Positions 34,555 to 43,663 of a stretch of 64,000 nt of DNA are shown here, piece by piece. The DNA lies in assembly GCF_028747785.1 (NCBI RefSeq), contig NZ_CP118158.1:3100001-3164000 (forward strand), in the 5' to 3' direction. The stretch comes from Halosimplex aquaticum (GTDB lineage Archaea; Halobacteriota; Halobacteria; Halobacteriales; Haloarculaceae). Made by a program: the position numbers and the translations under genes. Position 1 is the first letter of the stretch. Every line of letters starts with the position of its first letter. The notes under the pieces were generated by a model. It was not told where the DNA came from, did not search any database, and saw only the letters and a list, made by a program, of their open reading frames with translations.

Positions 34555-37500
34555 GCCGAAAGCGACCGCAGACACTGGCTGTCGCATCGAGCGATCGAGC
34601 GCGCATCCCCTTCGCGGTCGTGGGGGTGTTACTCCTGATAACGAGCGTGACGGTCGTCGGAGTGATCCAGTCGCGCGAGGACCCGAACACGGACACGACT
34701 ATCGCGCAAGCGATGAATCAGGCCGAGTCGGCCGCCCAGTCGGCCGTCAGAGAGGCGGTCTCCGACGCGGCGAACGAAGCGGCGGAGAAACCGGTCACGG
34801 TCCCGGCCGATACGCCTGCGGGACGAGTGCTAGCCGGGTCGAGCGGCGATCCGGACCCGGATCAGGTCTTTCGCCGGTACCTGAAGTTGCGGATCTACCT
34901 CGAAGCACAGGAGCAACTGGACACGTCGTCCCAGCGGATGAGCGACGGATCGGTCACGCGCACGTCGCTCCCGCACGTGAGCTACAGCGAATCGTCCATC
35001 GAGGACGCGATCGGTCGCGTCGAGTTGACCGCCGGGATGGACGACCTCGACGACGAAGTCAGCAACGGGACGGTCGTCGCGACGATCGACGGACTCACGA
35101 CCAAGGTCGTCAAGAACGGTGAGGTGCGCGCGAGCGAGACCAGTTCGATCAACGTCTCGGTCGCGACGACGACCATGCTGCTCCAGCACAAGACCCAGAA
35201 GTACCAGGACAAACTCGCGGAGGGCTTCTTCGACGACGGCACGGACGGGTTCGGCAAACAGTTCGCCGCGCGGCTCTACCCGCTGATGTACGCGAAGGCG
35301 TACTACGAGCGGATGGCGCCGCCCGGCAAGGCGGACGCGTTCAAGAAGATGGTGATGAAAAAGGACATGGAGGTCCTCGCCAACAGCGCCAACTTCGCCG
35401 TCCAGGAGAGCGTCTTCGGGACGAAAGACCCGCGCCACGATTACGTGATGGCGTCGGCGTACGCCTGTATGGTCCTCCGGAACGTCGAGAAGCTGTACGA
35501 CGCCGGCGCGTTCAGCAGGTCGGGGAGCGGTTCGAGTAGTTCCGGCGACGACTACAGCCAGGGCGCCGGCGGTGACAGTCTCAACGACGAGAGCTCGACG
35601 AGCGGGTGGAAAGACCGATACGGACTCAACTCCGCCGTGTCCGGTCTGAACGCCAAGGACTTCTGTGCGGCCGCGGCGATGCTCACCGGTGGCGCGAGTG
35701 GGAACCCGCCCAGTTCGGTGCAGGAAGTGGTCAACCAGTTCATCGGCGGCCAGGCCCAGCGGGCCTTCAACAAGAAGAGCACGGTTGAGGTCGACAAGTT
35801 CGCCGAACCGGCGCTCGACGAGGTCCACAGCGAGACGGTGGACTTCAACTCGGAGTACAGCGACGATACGGGTAAAGACCAGCCGAACGGGAGCGACAAC
35901 GTCCCGGATGTCGGCGGGGACATGCCGACCGACTTCACCGATCGAAACACCTTCGATCGCCTCATCGACCGGATATTCTCTTACTCGGTGTCGACCTCCA
36001 CCGGCAGTCCGTCGAAGGTGTCCGGTAGCTTCCCGGACGCCACCGAGCCCTCGGGGAGCGGCTGGTCGGAGGTCGACGACGGCTCGGTCAACGTCGACAG
36101 CACCGTCGACGTCTCCGTCACCCACGACGAGGTCTGGGACGAGTCCACGGCCAGAACCCGCGACCTCCACGAGTTCACCGTCAGCGTGACGAACCGACTG
36201 AAAGAGACGTCGCGGTACCGGAGACAGGTGACGTGTTCGAGTTCCGGGTCCAGTTCGGGTTCGACGCCGACGCCGACGCCCACGGGACCGTGTTACGAGT
36301 ACGAGGATCAGACCGACTACGAGGAGGTCACCTGGGAGATCGACGTGACGGTGTCGGGTACCTACAGCGATCACCCGAATATCAACGTCACGCACAACGG
36401 CACGGACGGCGCCTACACGGGGTCGAGTCCGAACTTCGAGGAGGCGATCGCCAGGTCGATCGAGAAGGGCCTCAACGTCGATGCGAGCGACCCCGGAAGC
36501 AACTTCGGGAGCGCGATCTCCACCGGGAACATCAAGAGCGCGAGCGACCTCGAGTCGGCGGTCGAGAGCCAGATCTCCTCCAGCGCGACGATCGCCCCAG
36601 ACGCGTTCTTCTCCGGGACCGAGCGCTCGGACCTGCGTTCGGACCTCGAAGCCGAAGTCGACGACCTGCACGCTCACGTCGTCGGGGACGAGTCCGGGCC
36701 ACCGGAGGCCGTGCCGAGCATGGAGGTCTCGCCGACCGAGATGGCGACGGGCGACAAGGTGTTCGCGCCGATCCGGCGGAACGTCACGACGGCCGACCAC
36801 GTCTACTACGACACGTCGGGGACCTACGACAGCGCCCGCGAGAAGGCCATCGCGGAGGCCCGCATGGAGTACGTCGATTCGGTCCACCGGTGGATCGACC
36901 GCGTGGAAGGAGCGCGCGAGCAGTCCTCGAACGACGTCAACAGCGAGATATCTAGCCGAGTCGACGGCGCGTCGGACGTACTGAACGAGGGACTGAGTTT
37001 CGCTTCCGACCAGATCGACGGGTCGGGGCCGACCTACAGTCCCGGGACGATGTCGGACACTGAGTTGCTCGGCGACGTCCGGTACTCGGTCGACGCGTCG
37101 CCGACGTACCTGACGACGGCGCCCGTCTCGCGGGCCACCGTGCCGGCCGTCCGGCCGAGTTACGCGTCGGTCTCGGAGGCGGGCGACACCCAGCACGTGC
37201 CGATGGCGGTGCGCAAGCACAACACGTTCGGCTATCCCGGGGTGCCGATCATCCCGTGGCCGACGTACTGGTACCTCTCGGTCGACCACTGGTCAGTTCA
37301 GGTGAAAGGCGAGTACGGCCGCTTCGAAGTGACGGCGAACAACAGCGCGCCGGCCTCGCCGAAGACGACCACCTACGTCCGCCAGGAGATGCCGGTCGAG
37401 CTTGAGATCGCGGGCCAAAAGCGCCGCGTCGGCCAGGTCGACCCGATCAACTTCTCGGCGTCGACGGCGGTCGTGATCCCGGTTCCCGGCGGGACGGTGT

Positions 37501-38711
37501 ATCCGAAGCCCCGCTACGGGGTGGGCGACGACTGGACGCTGCAGGCACCAGGGACGTTCAAGAAGCCGTGGAAGAACATGTGCTCGGCGACGTGGCCCCA
37601 CGTCGGGCCGGGGTTCAATCCCGGCGCGATCGACCCGAGCAAGTGTAGCAACATTCAGGACAACGGCGGCCAGATCAAGGCGTCGCTGGCGGACTACGTG
37701 CCGGGAAGCGACATGGTCAGCGACGTGCCCCTGGAGTACGACAGCAGCGACGACGAGTTCGAGTTCGACGCGCCCGGGCCGGACAACTGCGAAGAGGAGG
37801 ACCTGACCGAGAAACTCGAGACGGATGACGACGCGATGGACTGGTACGAGGGGTTACCTGAGTCGGACCGGACGGAGATCTGGAAGAAACAGTTCTGTCG
37901 GCTCCCGAGCGACCGGTACCAGACGCATTATGCGGACTTCATCAAAGGAGACGAACCCGGAGATTCGGACGACCAGAATGTCGCTAACTCGTGGCGGGCC
38001 GTGATCAGAATCGATCGGATCGGTCTGACGAACGTCGAGAATGCTCTCGACTATCTCTTGCGGGACGAAAACGGGAACGGCCAGTCCCTCGCGCGTGAAC
38101 ACGATATCGACAAGTTCCTGACGGCGAAGGCGACGAACGACGTGGAGTACGTCAATAACGGTGGTGTTGATTCGCACAGACAACCAGGGATCGTGACACA
38201 ACTCGAGACACAATTCGAGCCGGACCCGTTCGTTCGAATCTACGACAACGAGAGCAGCTACGGCCCAAGTGGGAGTTGGCTGGCTCGCCCGTCGGAAGTC
38301 CGAGGGTACGATACGACTGCGCTGATCGATCGGTTCGCGCTCTGGGACGGAAGTGTCGTTAGTGACGGGGGCGATTCGTGGGGGAATTACAGTTGTCTCG
38401 CGAAAGCGTACGTCCCCGAGGGAGTGACGATGCGGGTGAGCTACTCCGGTGGGTTCCATCCCAACGAATATCCCACACTGGACGAGGACGCGCTCGCTAA
38501 CGGCGACTTCGGTGGGGAACTGAGTGCCGGCGAGATCCAGTACGAGATCGTCGGCAGTCCCGGACAGGTACCTGACGATCATTGGGTACCTCTGGGATCA
38601 ATCGAATCCCTCGCTAATGGCGCCGTGTTTGACGACCGATGGAACGATGTCAGTGGTCCGGGTGACTCACCGCCTATTCCGTCGGGACACAACTGTAACG
38701 TGAGTCCGTGA
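34551..38711 (+). CDS. Large surface protein, DUF7286-like, with a distinct C-terminal region (possible toxin tip)
   Basis: 1386 aa, clearly longer than usual DUF7286 proteins as remembered (roughly 900-1000). One N-terminal helix (IPFAVVGVLLLITSVTVVGVIQ, about residues 22-43), then a long Ala/Glu-rich region likely to be coiled coil, a Ser/Gly/Thr/Pro linker near residues 563-582, and a conserved core ending in FRFEVTANNSAP- and ELEIAGQKRR-like strands (about 920-975). After about residue 1100 base composition drops towards 50-55% GC. Residues about 1225-1370 show an Arg in FVRIYDN, GPSGSWL, AYVPEGVTMRVSYSGG and GELSAGEIQYEIV, an order like ADP-ribosyltransferase or TNT-type toxin domains. 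This last reading is inference. Confidence 0.82.
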   Translation: MSRKRPQTLAVASSDRARIPFAVVGVLLLITSVTVVGVIQSREDPNTDTTIAQAMNQAESAAQSAVREAVSDAANEAAEKPVTVPADTPAGRVLAGSSGDPDPDQVFRRYLKLRIYLEAQEQLDTSSQRMSDGSVTRTSLPHVSYSESSIEDAIGRVELTAGMDDLDDEVSNGTVVATIDGLTTKVVKNGEVRASETSSINVSVATTTMLLQHKTQKYQDKLAEGFFDDGTDGFGKQFAARLYPLMYAKAYYERMAPPGKADAFKKMVMKKDMEVLANSANFAVQESVFGTKDPRHDYVMASAYACMVLRNVEKLYDAGAFSRSGSGSSSSGDDYSQGAGGDSLNDESSTSGWKDRYGLNSAVSGLNAKDFCAAAAMLTGGASGNPPSSVQEVVNQFIGGQAQRAFNKKSTVEVDKFAEPALDEVHSETVDFNSEYSDDTGKDQPNGSDNVPDVGGDMPTDFTDRNTFDRLIDRIFSYSVSTSTGSPSKVSGSFPDATEPSGSGWSEVDDGSVNVDSTVDVSVTHDEVWDESTARTRDLHEFTVSVTNRLKETSRYRRQVTCSSSGSSSGSTPTPTPTGPCYEYEDQTDYEEVTWEIDVTVSGTYSDHPNINVTHNGTDGAYTGSSPNFEEAIARSIEKGLNVDASDPGSNFGSAISTGNIKSASDLESAVESQISSSATIAPDAFFSGTERSDLRSDLEAEVDDLHAHVVGDESGPPEAVPSMEVSPTEMATGDKVFAPIRRNVTTADHVYYDTSGTYDSAREKAIAEARMEYVDSVHRWIDRVEGAREQSSNDVNSEISSRVDGASDVLNEGLSFASDQIDGSGPTYSPGTMSDTELLGDVRYSVDASPTYLTTAPVSRATVPAVRPSYASVSEAGDTQHVPMAVRKHNTFGYPGVPIIPWPTYWYLSVDHWSVQVKGEYGRFEVTANNSAPASPKTTTYVRQEMPVELEIAGQKRRVGQVDPINFSASTAVVIPVPGGTVYPKPRYGVGDDWTLQAPGTFKKPWKNMCSATWPHVGPGFNPGAIDPSKCSNIQDNGGQIKASLADYVPGSDMVSDVPLEYDSSDDEFEFDAPGPDNCEEEDLTEKLETDDDAMDWYEGLPESDRTEIWKKQFCRLPSDRYQTHYADFIKGDEPGDSDDQNVANSWRAVIRIDRIGLTNVENALDYLLRDENGNGQSLAREHDIDKFLTAKATNDVEYVNNGGVDSHRQPGIVTQLETQFEPDPFVRIYDNESSYGPSGSWLARPSEVRGYDTTALIDRFALWDGSVVSDGGDSWGNYSCLAKAYVPEGVTMRVSYSGGFHPNEYPTLDEDALANGDFGGELSAGEIQYEIVGSPGQVPDDHWVPLGSIESLANGAVFDDRWNDVSGPGDSPPIPSGHNCNVSP

Positions 38712-38745
38712 GGCGGCTTGGTTTCTCAGGAACGAGAAAAATTCA

Positions 38746-38770
38746 TACGTCCGTAATTTCTACGGACGTA
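38746..38770. promoter_or_regulatory. Perfect 10-bp inverted repeat before the companion gene
   Basis: Arms tacgtccgta and tacggacgta are separated by atttc. It ends 13 bases before the ATG at 38784 and 35 bases after the large gene's stop. It could be an operator or a hairpin at the transcript start. Confidence 0.6.
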
Positions 38771-38783
38771 CGATAGATAGACG

Positions 38784-39482
38784 ATGGACGTTTCGTATGA
38801 AGCCGCGAACACGTCGGTGACGATCGGCTCAGTTGAACAGCCTGTGCCGGGGAGAATTCGAGACTGTCAAGAACTCGACGATCTACTCGCGGTTAGCATT
38901 ACGCCGGACGAACACTACGGTATCGACCTCAGTGATGCCGTCAAGAGTGCGGAATTCGCCCTTCCTTCACCGAACCGGAACCTCGTTGGATTCGACGAAT
39001 CGGGTGAGATCACGTGGATAGTCGACACCCCAGACCACGGCACGAACGAGGACCACTTTCGCGATCTGTCCCTCGTATCGAATCGGCTCCTGGCGAACAA
39101 CACGGACGACCATTACTACGAGGTCGACCCGTCGACAGGTGAGATAGTCGGTAGTTATCCCGAGACGCAACTTCCGATCGGTGACCGTGTCGTCTCGTTC
39201 AACGGGACAGTCAAACGGATTCATCAGCTTGATGACCTCGTCGTCGTCGAGACGGGAACGACTCCCACGTCGTTCTACGGCTACGAGACGGACGGCTCGT
39301 TACGCTGGCAGCGACACGGGAACGCCGGACTAGAGATTCGCGACGGTGCGCTCGCCGAAACCATCGTTCCGAACGATGCCCGTCGGGCAATTGTTCGTCT
39401 CGACCCGGACACGGGCAAGCGCGTCGAAGTTTTAGAATCCGATCTCCCCGACCCGGAGCAGTACGTTTCGGCGTCGGAGTGA
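38784..39482 (+). CDS. Cytoplasmic beta-strand protein following the DUF7286-like gene (possible immunity protein)
   Basis: 232 aa, no signal peptide or membrane helix, acidic, from DNA of visibly lower GC than the flanks. The sequence has the pattern NLVGFDESGEITWIVD ... LLANNTDDHYYEVDPSTGEIVGSYP, a blade-like repeat similar to small bacterial proteins (FDExGxxxW, YxVDPxTGxI) often found next to polymorphic toxins. It follows the large surface gene by 72 bases. A related fragment is fused to a piece of the surface gene just downstream. Immunity function is inference from context; alternatively it is a plain hypothetical protein. Confidence 0.75.
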   Translation: MDVSYEAANTSVTIGSVEQPVPGRIRDCQELDDLLAVSITPDEHYGIDLSDAVKSAEFALPSPNRNLVGFDESGEITWIVDTPDHGTNEDHFRDLSLVSNRLLANNTDDHYYEVDPSTGEIVGSYPETQLPIGDRVVSFNGTVKRIHQLDDLVVVETGTTPTSFYGYETDGSLRWQRHGNAGLEIRDGALAETIVPNDARRAIVRLDPDTGKRVEVLESDLPDPEQYVSASE

Positions 39483-39530
39483 TGAGACCGATTTTGAGAC
39501 GCCATTGATATGTTCTTCTGAGCGGTTCAG

Positions 39531-39683
39531 CATGACAGCGAGTTCCCCCGCTTCGAAGTGACGGCGGACACCAGCGCGCCGGCGTCGAACCGATTCCCGG
39601 CGAGCGAGACGGACGGCCACTACGAGATCGATCCGTCAACGGGTGTGATACTGGAAAGCTGGCCGGACACGAACATCCCGAGC
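39531..39683 (+). pseudogene. Chimeric remnant: DUF7286-gene piece joined to a companion-gene piece
   Basis: The frame reads SEFPRFEVTADTSAPAS, matching residues near 922-937 of the large protein (EYGRFEVTANNSAPAS), and then GHYEIDPSTGVILESWPD, matching the companion protein (HYYEVDPSTGEIVGSYPE). The two homologies are 12 codons apart in one frame, so a deletion has joined the middle of one gene to the end of another. No intact start is present. It is best read as a scar of an older gene pair of the same kind. Confidence 0.75.
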
Positions 39684-39726
39684 GGACGGGCGGACCGAGG
39701 TACGCGCGTCTGCGCGTCGATTCCGC

Positions 39727-41241
39727 TCACAGCCAGTCGACGAACGACCCGTCGAGCAGCGTCTCCGTCTGGTTGTCCACGTAGGCCGACTGCATCCCCC
39801 AGATGGCCTCGGCGAGGGGGACGTTCTCGTCGACGGCGGCGGCGACGTGGTCGTGTTTCCAGCGGGCGGGGGTCGTCCGGCGGTCGGCCCGCTCGCGGAG
39901 CGGCCGGACGTACCGACGGGCGGCCTCGGTCGAGAGCCCCTGCGTCTCCAGGCCCTGCCGGGCGGCCTCGAAGAGTTCGCCGTAGATGCGGTCGTGATTC
40001 GTCGTCTCGGCGCCGTCGCTGGTGATCCACGTCAGGTCGGCGCGGAGGCCGTCGCGGCTGGCGGCGTAGAAGTTCTCGCGGGCGGTCTCCCAGTCCATGC
40101 TCCTGACGGGGTGTTCGATGCTGGTGAGCGTGGTCAGCAGGCCGGCGAACGCCGCCTGGAAGCTGACGGCGTCGCGGACGGTCGGCTGGGCCGGCAGCGG
40201 GCGGAACTCGATGCGGGCGTTGGCCGACGAGCGGTTCGCGCCGTCGAAGACCGGGCGGACCCACCGCCAGTAGCTGCCGTGTTTGTGCCGGAGGTGCGCG
40301 AAGGCGTCGTCGAAGCGGGCGCCGCCCTCGACGTCCATCGGGACGATTGTCTCGTCGGCGACGATGTCGTCGATGGCCTCCTCGACGCTCTCGAAGTCCG
40401 GGGGGAATCGGACCTTGTCGGGCGCGTCGTCGTCCGCGGGGTTGAGCACGTCCTCGAAGACGCCGATCCGGTGTTCCATCCAGGCGTCTTCGACGATCTC
40501 GGCGTCGTCGGCGTCGTCGTACAGATCCGGCGGGAAGAACGGCGCGTTGACGCCGAGCGCGAGCAGCGGGCCGGCGACCCGGAGCGCGTAGCGGAAGTAC
40601 TCGGGGAGGTCGGGGGCGTGGGGGATCTGGTAGTGCGGCTGGATAGAGGTGATGAGGCTCTCGGGCATGACGGTGTCGGCCCGCAGGGAGACGTGGGGCG
40701 CCTCGATCCGCATGCCCGTCGGGTAGTCGGTGTTGGCCATCGCGTGGTAGCGTGCGGCGTCGGACATGTTGGTCGCGATGCGGACGCCGCCCTGCTCGAC
40801 GGAGTCACAGAGGTAGTCGGTCGCCGTCTCGCCCGTCGGCGGGACCGTCCACATCCCGTCGCTGACCAGCCGGATGTCCTCGCGGTCGGTCCGCTTCAGG
40901 GCGGGCGCGAGGTTGGCTTTCAGCTCCGCCTCCTGGGCGGCGAGGCCGTGTTCGTTGAGCGGCTGGGGGCTGGTCTGCATCTCGGCGTTGTGCAGCCCCA
41001 GTTCCTTCTCGAAGCCGATGAGCCCGAGCAGGCTTCGGGGGACGCGCCGGAGCGACCCCGAGCGCGCGTCGACGGCGTACAGTTCGAGTTCGAGGCCGAC
41101 GATGGCCTCCGTGTTGTCGAAGGTGCCCTCGCGCACCTCGTCTTTGAGCCGTTCGGCCTCCTCGGCGGCGCGCCGGTCGAAGTCCTCGGTGTCGACGGAC
41201 AGCGCCTTGCGAACGCGCGCCGCGAGTTCGGAGCCGGACAT
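39727..41241 (-). CDS. Glutamate-cysteine ligase (GCS2) family protein
   Basis: 504 aa. Carboxylate-amine ligase fold: IVGLELELYAVDARSGSL (the metal- and ATP-binding ELE motif), GLHNAEMQTSPQPL, APHVSLRAD, RWVRPVFDG and ARIEFRPLPAQPTVRDAVSF. Members of this superfamily make gamma-glutamylcysteine, the main low-molecular-weight thiol of haloarchaea, but this protein is longer than the characterised GshA type (about 360 aa), so it may use another substrate. ATG 41241 (MSGSELAARV) is preferred to an upstream ATG adding seven residues. Confidence 0.87.
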   Translation of the reverse strand: MSGSELAARVRKALSVDTEDFDRRAAEEAERLKDEVREGTFDNTEAIVGLELELYAVDARSGSLRRVPRSLLGLIGFEKELGLHNAEMQTSPQPLNEHGLAAQEAELKANLAPALKRTDREDIRLVSDGMWTVPPTGETATDYLCDSVEQGGVRIATNMSDAARYHAMANTDYPTGMRIEAPHVSLRADTVMPESLITSIQPHYQIPHAPDLPEYFRYALRVAGPLLALGVNAPFFPPDLYDDADDAEIVEDAWMEHRIGVFEDVLNPADDDAPDKVRFPPDFESVEEAIDDIVADETIVPMDVEGGARFDDAFAHLRHKHGSYWRWVRPVFDGANRSSANARIEFRPLPAQPTVRDAVSFQAAFAGLLTTLTSIEHPVRSMDWETARENFYAASRDGLRADLTWITSDGAETTNHDRIYGELFEAARQGLETQGLSTEAARRYVRPLRERADRRTTPARWKHDHVAAAVDENVPLAEAIWGMQSAYVDNQTETLLDGSFVDWL

Positions 41242-41356
41242 ACCACCTCGTTCGACCGCCACGATACTTGAAATCCGCGGGCCGCGCGAGCGCGCCGGCG
41301 GGCCGGACCGCCCGACCCGCCGTCAGTTTCAACTCGCCGCTCCGCGAAGCGAGGGT

Positions 41357-42283
41357 ATGCCCAGGACCGGATCGCCGCTGGATCGCCTCCGCCGACCGGA
41401 GTACACCGGGGAGAACCGCTGTCTCCCGTGTACGATACTCAACGTCGCCATCGCCTCCGTCGGGACGACGCTGCTCGTCGCGTGGCTCACCGCCGCCGGC
41501 TACCCCACGGTCGCGCTGTGGGGGGGAACAGCCGTCCTCGCCCTCTCGCTGGCGGCCATCTGGTTGCGCGGGTACCTCGTCCCCGGGACGCCGACGCTGA
41601 CGAAACGCTACCTCCCCGAGTCCGTCCTCGCGGCGTTCGGTAAGGCGCCGCCGGACTCGCCCGACGGCATCGACGCGGGCGCGGGCCAGGCGGACGGGAG
41701 CGAAACCGCGGCCGCCACGAGCGCCGGCTCGGCCGACGCGACGGCCGACCCGGAGGCAGCGGAGTCTCTCGACGTCGAGGCGGTGCTCGAACGCGCCGAG
41801 GCCATCGAGCCGTGCCGGGGGGACGACCGCTGTCTCACCGACGAGTTCGCCCGGGCCTGGCGCGAGGAGACCGACGCCGTCCGGGAGGCCGAGGACCTGT
41901 CGCCGTGGCTGGAACGACTCGGGCTGGAGGGCGGCGACGTGGCGACGACCGAGCGCGGTAACGCGTTCACGGTCAACGTGAACACCCGCCGCGTGGGCAC
42001 CTGGGCGTCGCGGCCGGCCTTCGAGGCGGACCTCGCCGCGGGGTCGTTGCTGGCCGACCGCGTCGCCGAGTGGGAGTCGCTGCCCGCACACGCGCGCGGA
42101 CAGGTCTGCAACGGGCTGCGCATCTTCCTGGAGACCTGTCCCGGCTGCGGCGGTCCCGTCTCGTTCGGAACGGAGACCGTCGAGTCCTGCTGTTCCAGCC
42201 GGACCGTCGCGGCGGTCACCTGCAACGACTGCGACGCCCGCGTCTTCGAGTCGCCTGTCGACGAGGACCAGGCGGCGGCCTGA
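41357..42283 (+). CDS. Membrane protein with C-terminal zinc ribbon
   Basis: 308 aa. Two membrane segments near residues 28-68 (LNVAIASVGTTLLVAWLTAA and VALWGGTAVLALSLAAIWLRG), a long Ala/Asp/Glu linker, a soluble domain with ERGNAFTVNVNTRRVGTW, and a C-terminal cysteine-rich zinc ribbon (CPGCGG...SCCSS...CNDCDA). The N-terminus also has CLPC. ATG 41357 follows a purine stretch gcgagggt. Haloarchaea have many such proteins of unknown role. It is divergent from the ligase gene. Confidence 0.82.
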   Translation: MPRTGSPLDRLRRPEYTGENRCLPCTILNVAIASVGTTLLVAWLTAAGYPTVALWGGTAVLALSLAAIWLRGYLVPGTPTLTKRYLPESVLAAFGKAPPDSPDGIDAGAGQADGSETAAATSAGSADATADPEAAESLDVEAVLERAEAIEPCRGDDRCLTDEFARAWREETDAVREAEDLSPWLERLGLEGGDVATTERGNAFTVNVNTRRVGTWASRPAFEADLAAGSLLADRVAEWESLPAHARGQVCNGLRIFLETCPGCGGPVSFGTETVESCCSSRTVAAVTCNDCDARVFESPVDEDQAAA

Positions 42284-42313
42284 CCGGCGCGAACCGTCCC
42301 GGCTCCGGGCTGC

Positions 42314-42988
42314 TCACGCCGGGGATTCGATCGGATCCGGCGGATCGGCTCCCCGTTTTTCGTCCAGAAACGCCCGTTCTTCCGCGGAGAGCGCCGGCGC
42401 CTCCGGGTCGTCGTCGCGCTCGCGGTAGACGTCGAGACCCGCCTGGTAGGTCTCGCGCGAGCGATCGGCGGACGCGGCGCTTCCGCCGCTGTCCGTCCCG
42501 GATTCGCCCAGCGGTCGGTCGAGGACGAGTTCGGCGACGCCGGTCTCCTCGCCGGTGAACCGGAAGCCGGCGCGGTACAGCGCCTGGTAGGCGAAGGGGT
42601 TGTTGACGGCGATGCGGGCGCGGTCGTAGCCGCGTTCGCGGGCGCGTTCGGCGACGAACGCGGCCAGCCGGGGGCCGATCCCGTCGCCGCGGCGATCTTC
42701 GCGGACGGTGATGTAGCGGATCCAGCAGGTCCCGCTGTCGGTGCGGTCCTCGTTGAACGCGGCGGCGGCGACCACGTCGTCGGCCGCGTCCCCGTCCGCG
42801 GTGACCGGCGGTCCCGCGGGTTCGTCCGGGTTCGCCTCGTCCTCCGCACCGCTCGCTCGCTCCGCGGGGTCGCGGACGAGCGCCTTCCCCGTGTTCGACA
42901 TCACGAACTTGCCGGCGTAGCTGAACTCCCGGTAGTCGAGCGTGAGCGTCGGGCCGTCGGCAGGCCACCCCAGCAGTACGTACTCCAT
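42314..42988 (-). CDS. GNAT family N-acetyltransferase
   Basis: 224 aa. The acetyl-CoA binding core is IRYITVREDRRGDGIGPRLAAFVAERARERGYDRARIAVNNPFAYQALYRAGFRFTGEE; the R-R-G-x-G-I-G/P segment is motif A of GNAT enzymes. An acidic insert (about residues 45-72) and an acidic tail are halophile features. Substrate unknown. It converges with the zinc-ribbon membrane gene, 30 bases between stops. Confidence 0.87.
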   Translation of the reverse strand: MEYVLLGWPADGPTLTLDYREFSYAGKFVMSNTGKALVRDPAERASGAEDEANPDEPAGPPVTADGDAADDVVAAAAFNEDRTDSGTCWIRYITVREDRRGDGIGPRLAAFVAERARERGYDRARIAVNNPFAYQALYRAGFRFTGEETGVAELVLDRPLGESGTDSGGSAASADRSRETYQAGLDVYRERDDDPEAPALSAEERAFLDEKRGADPPDPIESPA

Positions 42989-43136
42989 CGCCGGAACCTA
43001 CCGGACGTGGCCCCTTGTACGGCGCGGTGAGGACCCATCGGACGGGCACACCGGCCGCTGTCCGTCGCCGACGTAGACCCCTGCGCGACGGGAGGCATCG
43101 AACCAGTGAAGGGCCGGCGAGCCCTTGGTTCGACCC

Positions 43137-43568
43137 ATGACATCCGTGGCGAGGGCGGTCCGACACCGCGTGGACCCGGCGGCGTTCACGGCGTTGGTGG
43201 CACTGGGCGATCTGGTCTGCATCGCGGCGTTCGTCCTCCTCGGCGTGACGGTCGGTCACGAGAGCATCGACCCGCTGGCGCGACCGGGCCGCGTCGCGCT
43301 CACGTTCCTGTCGTTCGCCGCCGGCTGGGCGGTCACGTCGCTCGCCGGCGGACTCTACTCGGTGGATGCGCGGTCGTCGCCGAAGGCCGCGGTCGCTCGG
43401 GCGGTTCCGGCGTGGATCGGCGCGGCGGTGATCGCCCAGGGGCTCCGTGCGACGTCGGTCTTCCCGGGCGGCGCCGCGCTGACCTTCTTCTTCGTCTCCG
43501 TCGGCGTCGTCCTGGCCCTGCTGGTTCCGTGGCGCGTCGCGGTCGCCGTTCTCGCGTCGGACGGCTGA
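43137..43568 (+). CDS. DUF3054 family membrane protein
   Basis: 143 aa with four hydrophobic segments: ALVALGDLVCIAAFVLLGVTVG, VALTFLSFAAGWAVTSLAGGL, AVPAWIGAAVIAQGLRA and LTFFFVSVGVVLALLVPWRVAVAVL. The GDLVCIAAFVLLG and PFLAGW-like FAAGWAVTS blocks match DUF3054. ATG 43137 (MTSVARAVRHRVDP) is preferred to the GTG four codons earlier. Function unknown. Confidence 0.85.
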   Translation: MTSVARAVRHRVDPAAFTALVALGDLVCIAAFVLLGVTVGHESIDPLARPGRVALTFLSFAAGWAVTSLAGGLYSVDARSSPKAAVARAVPAWIGAAVIAQGLRATSVFPGGAALTFFFVSVGVVLALLVPWRVAVAVLASDG

Positions 43569-43663
43569 GCGGGATGGACCGGACACGTCTGTAGAGCGTC
43601 GAAAACAGCGGCGCGACGACGGGGGTCGCCGCGCCGGAAGAGAGACCGCAGTCCGAATCGGGG

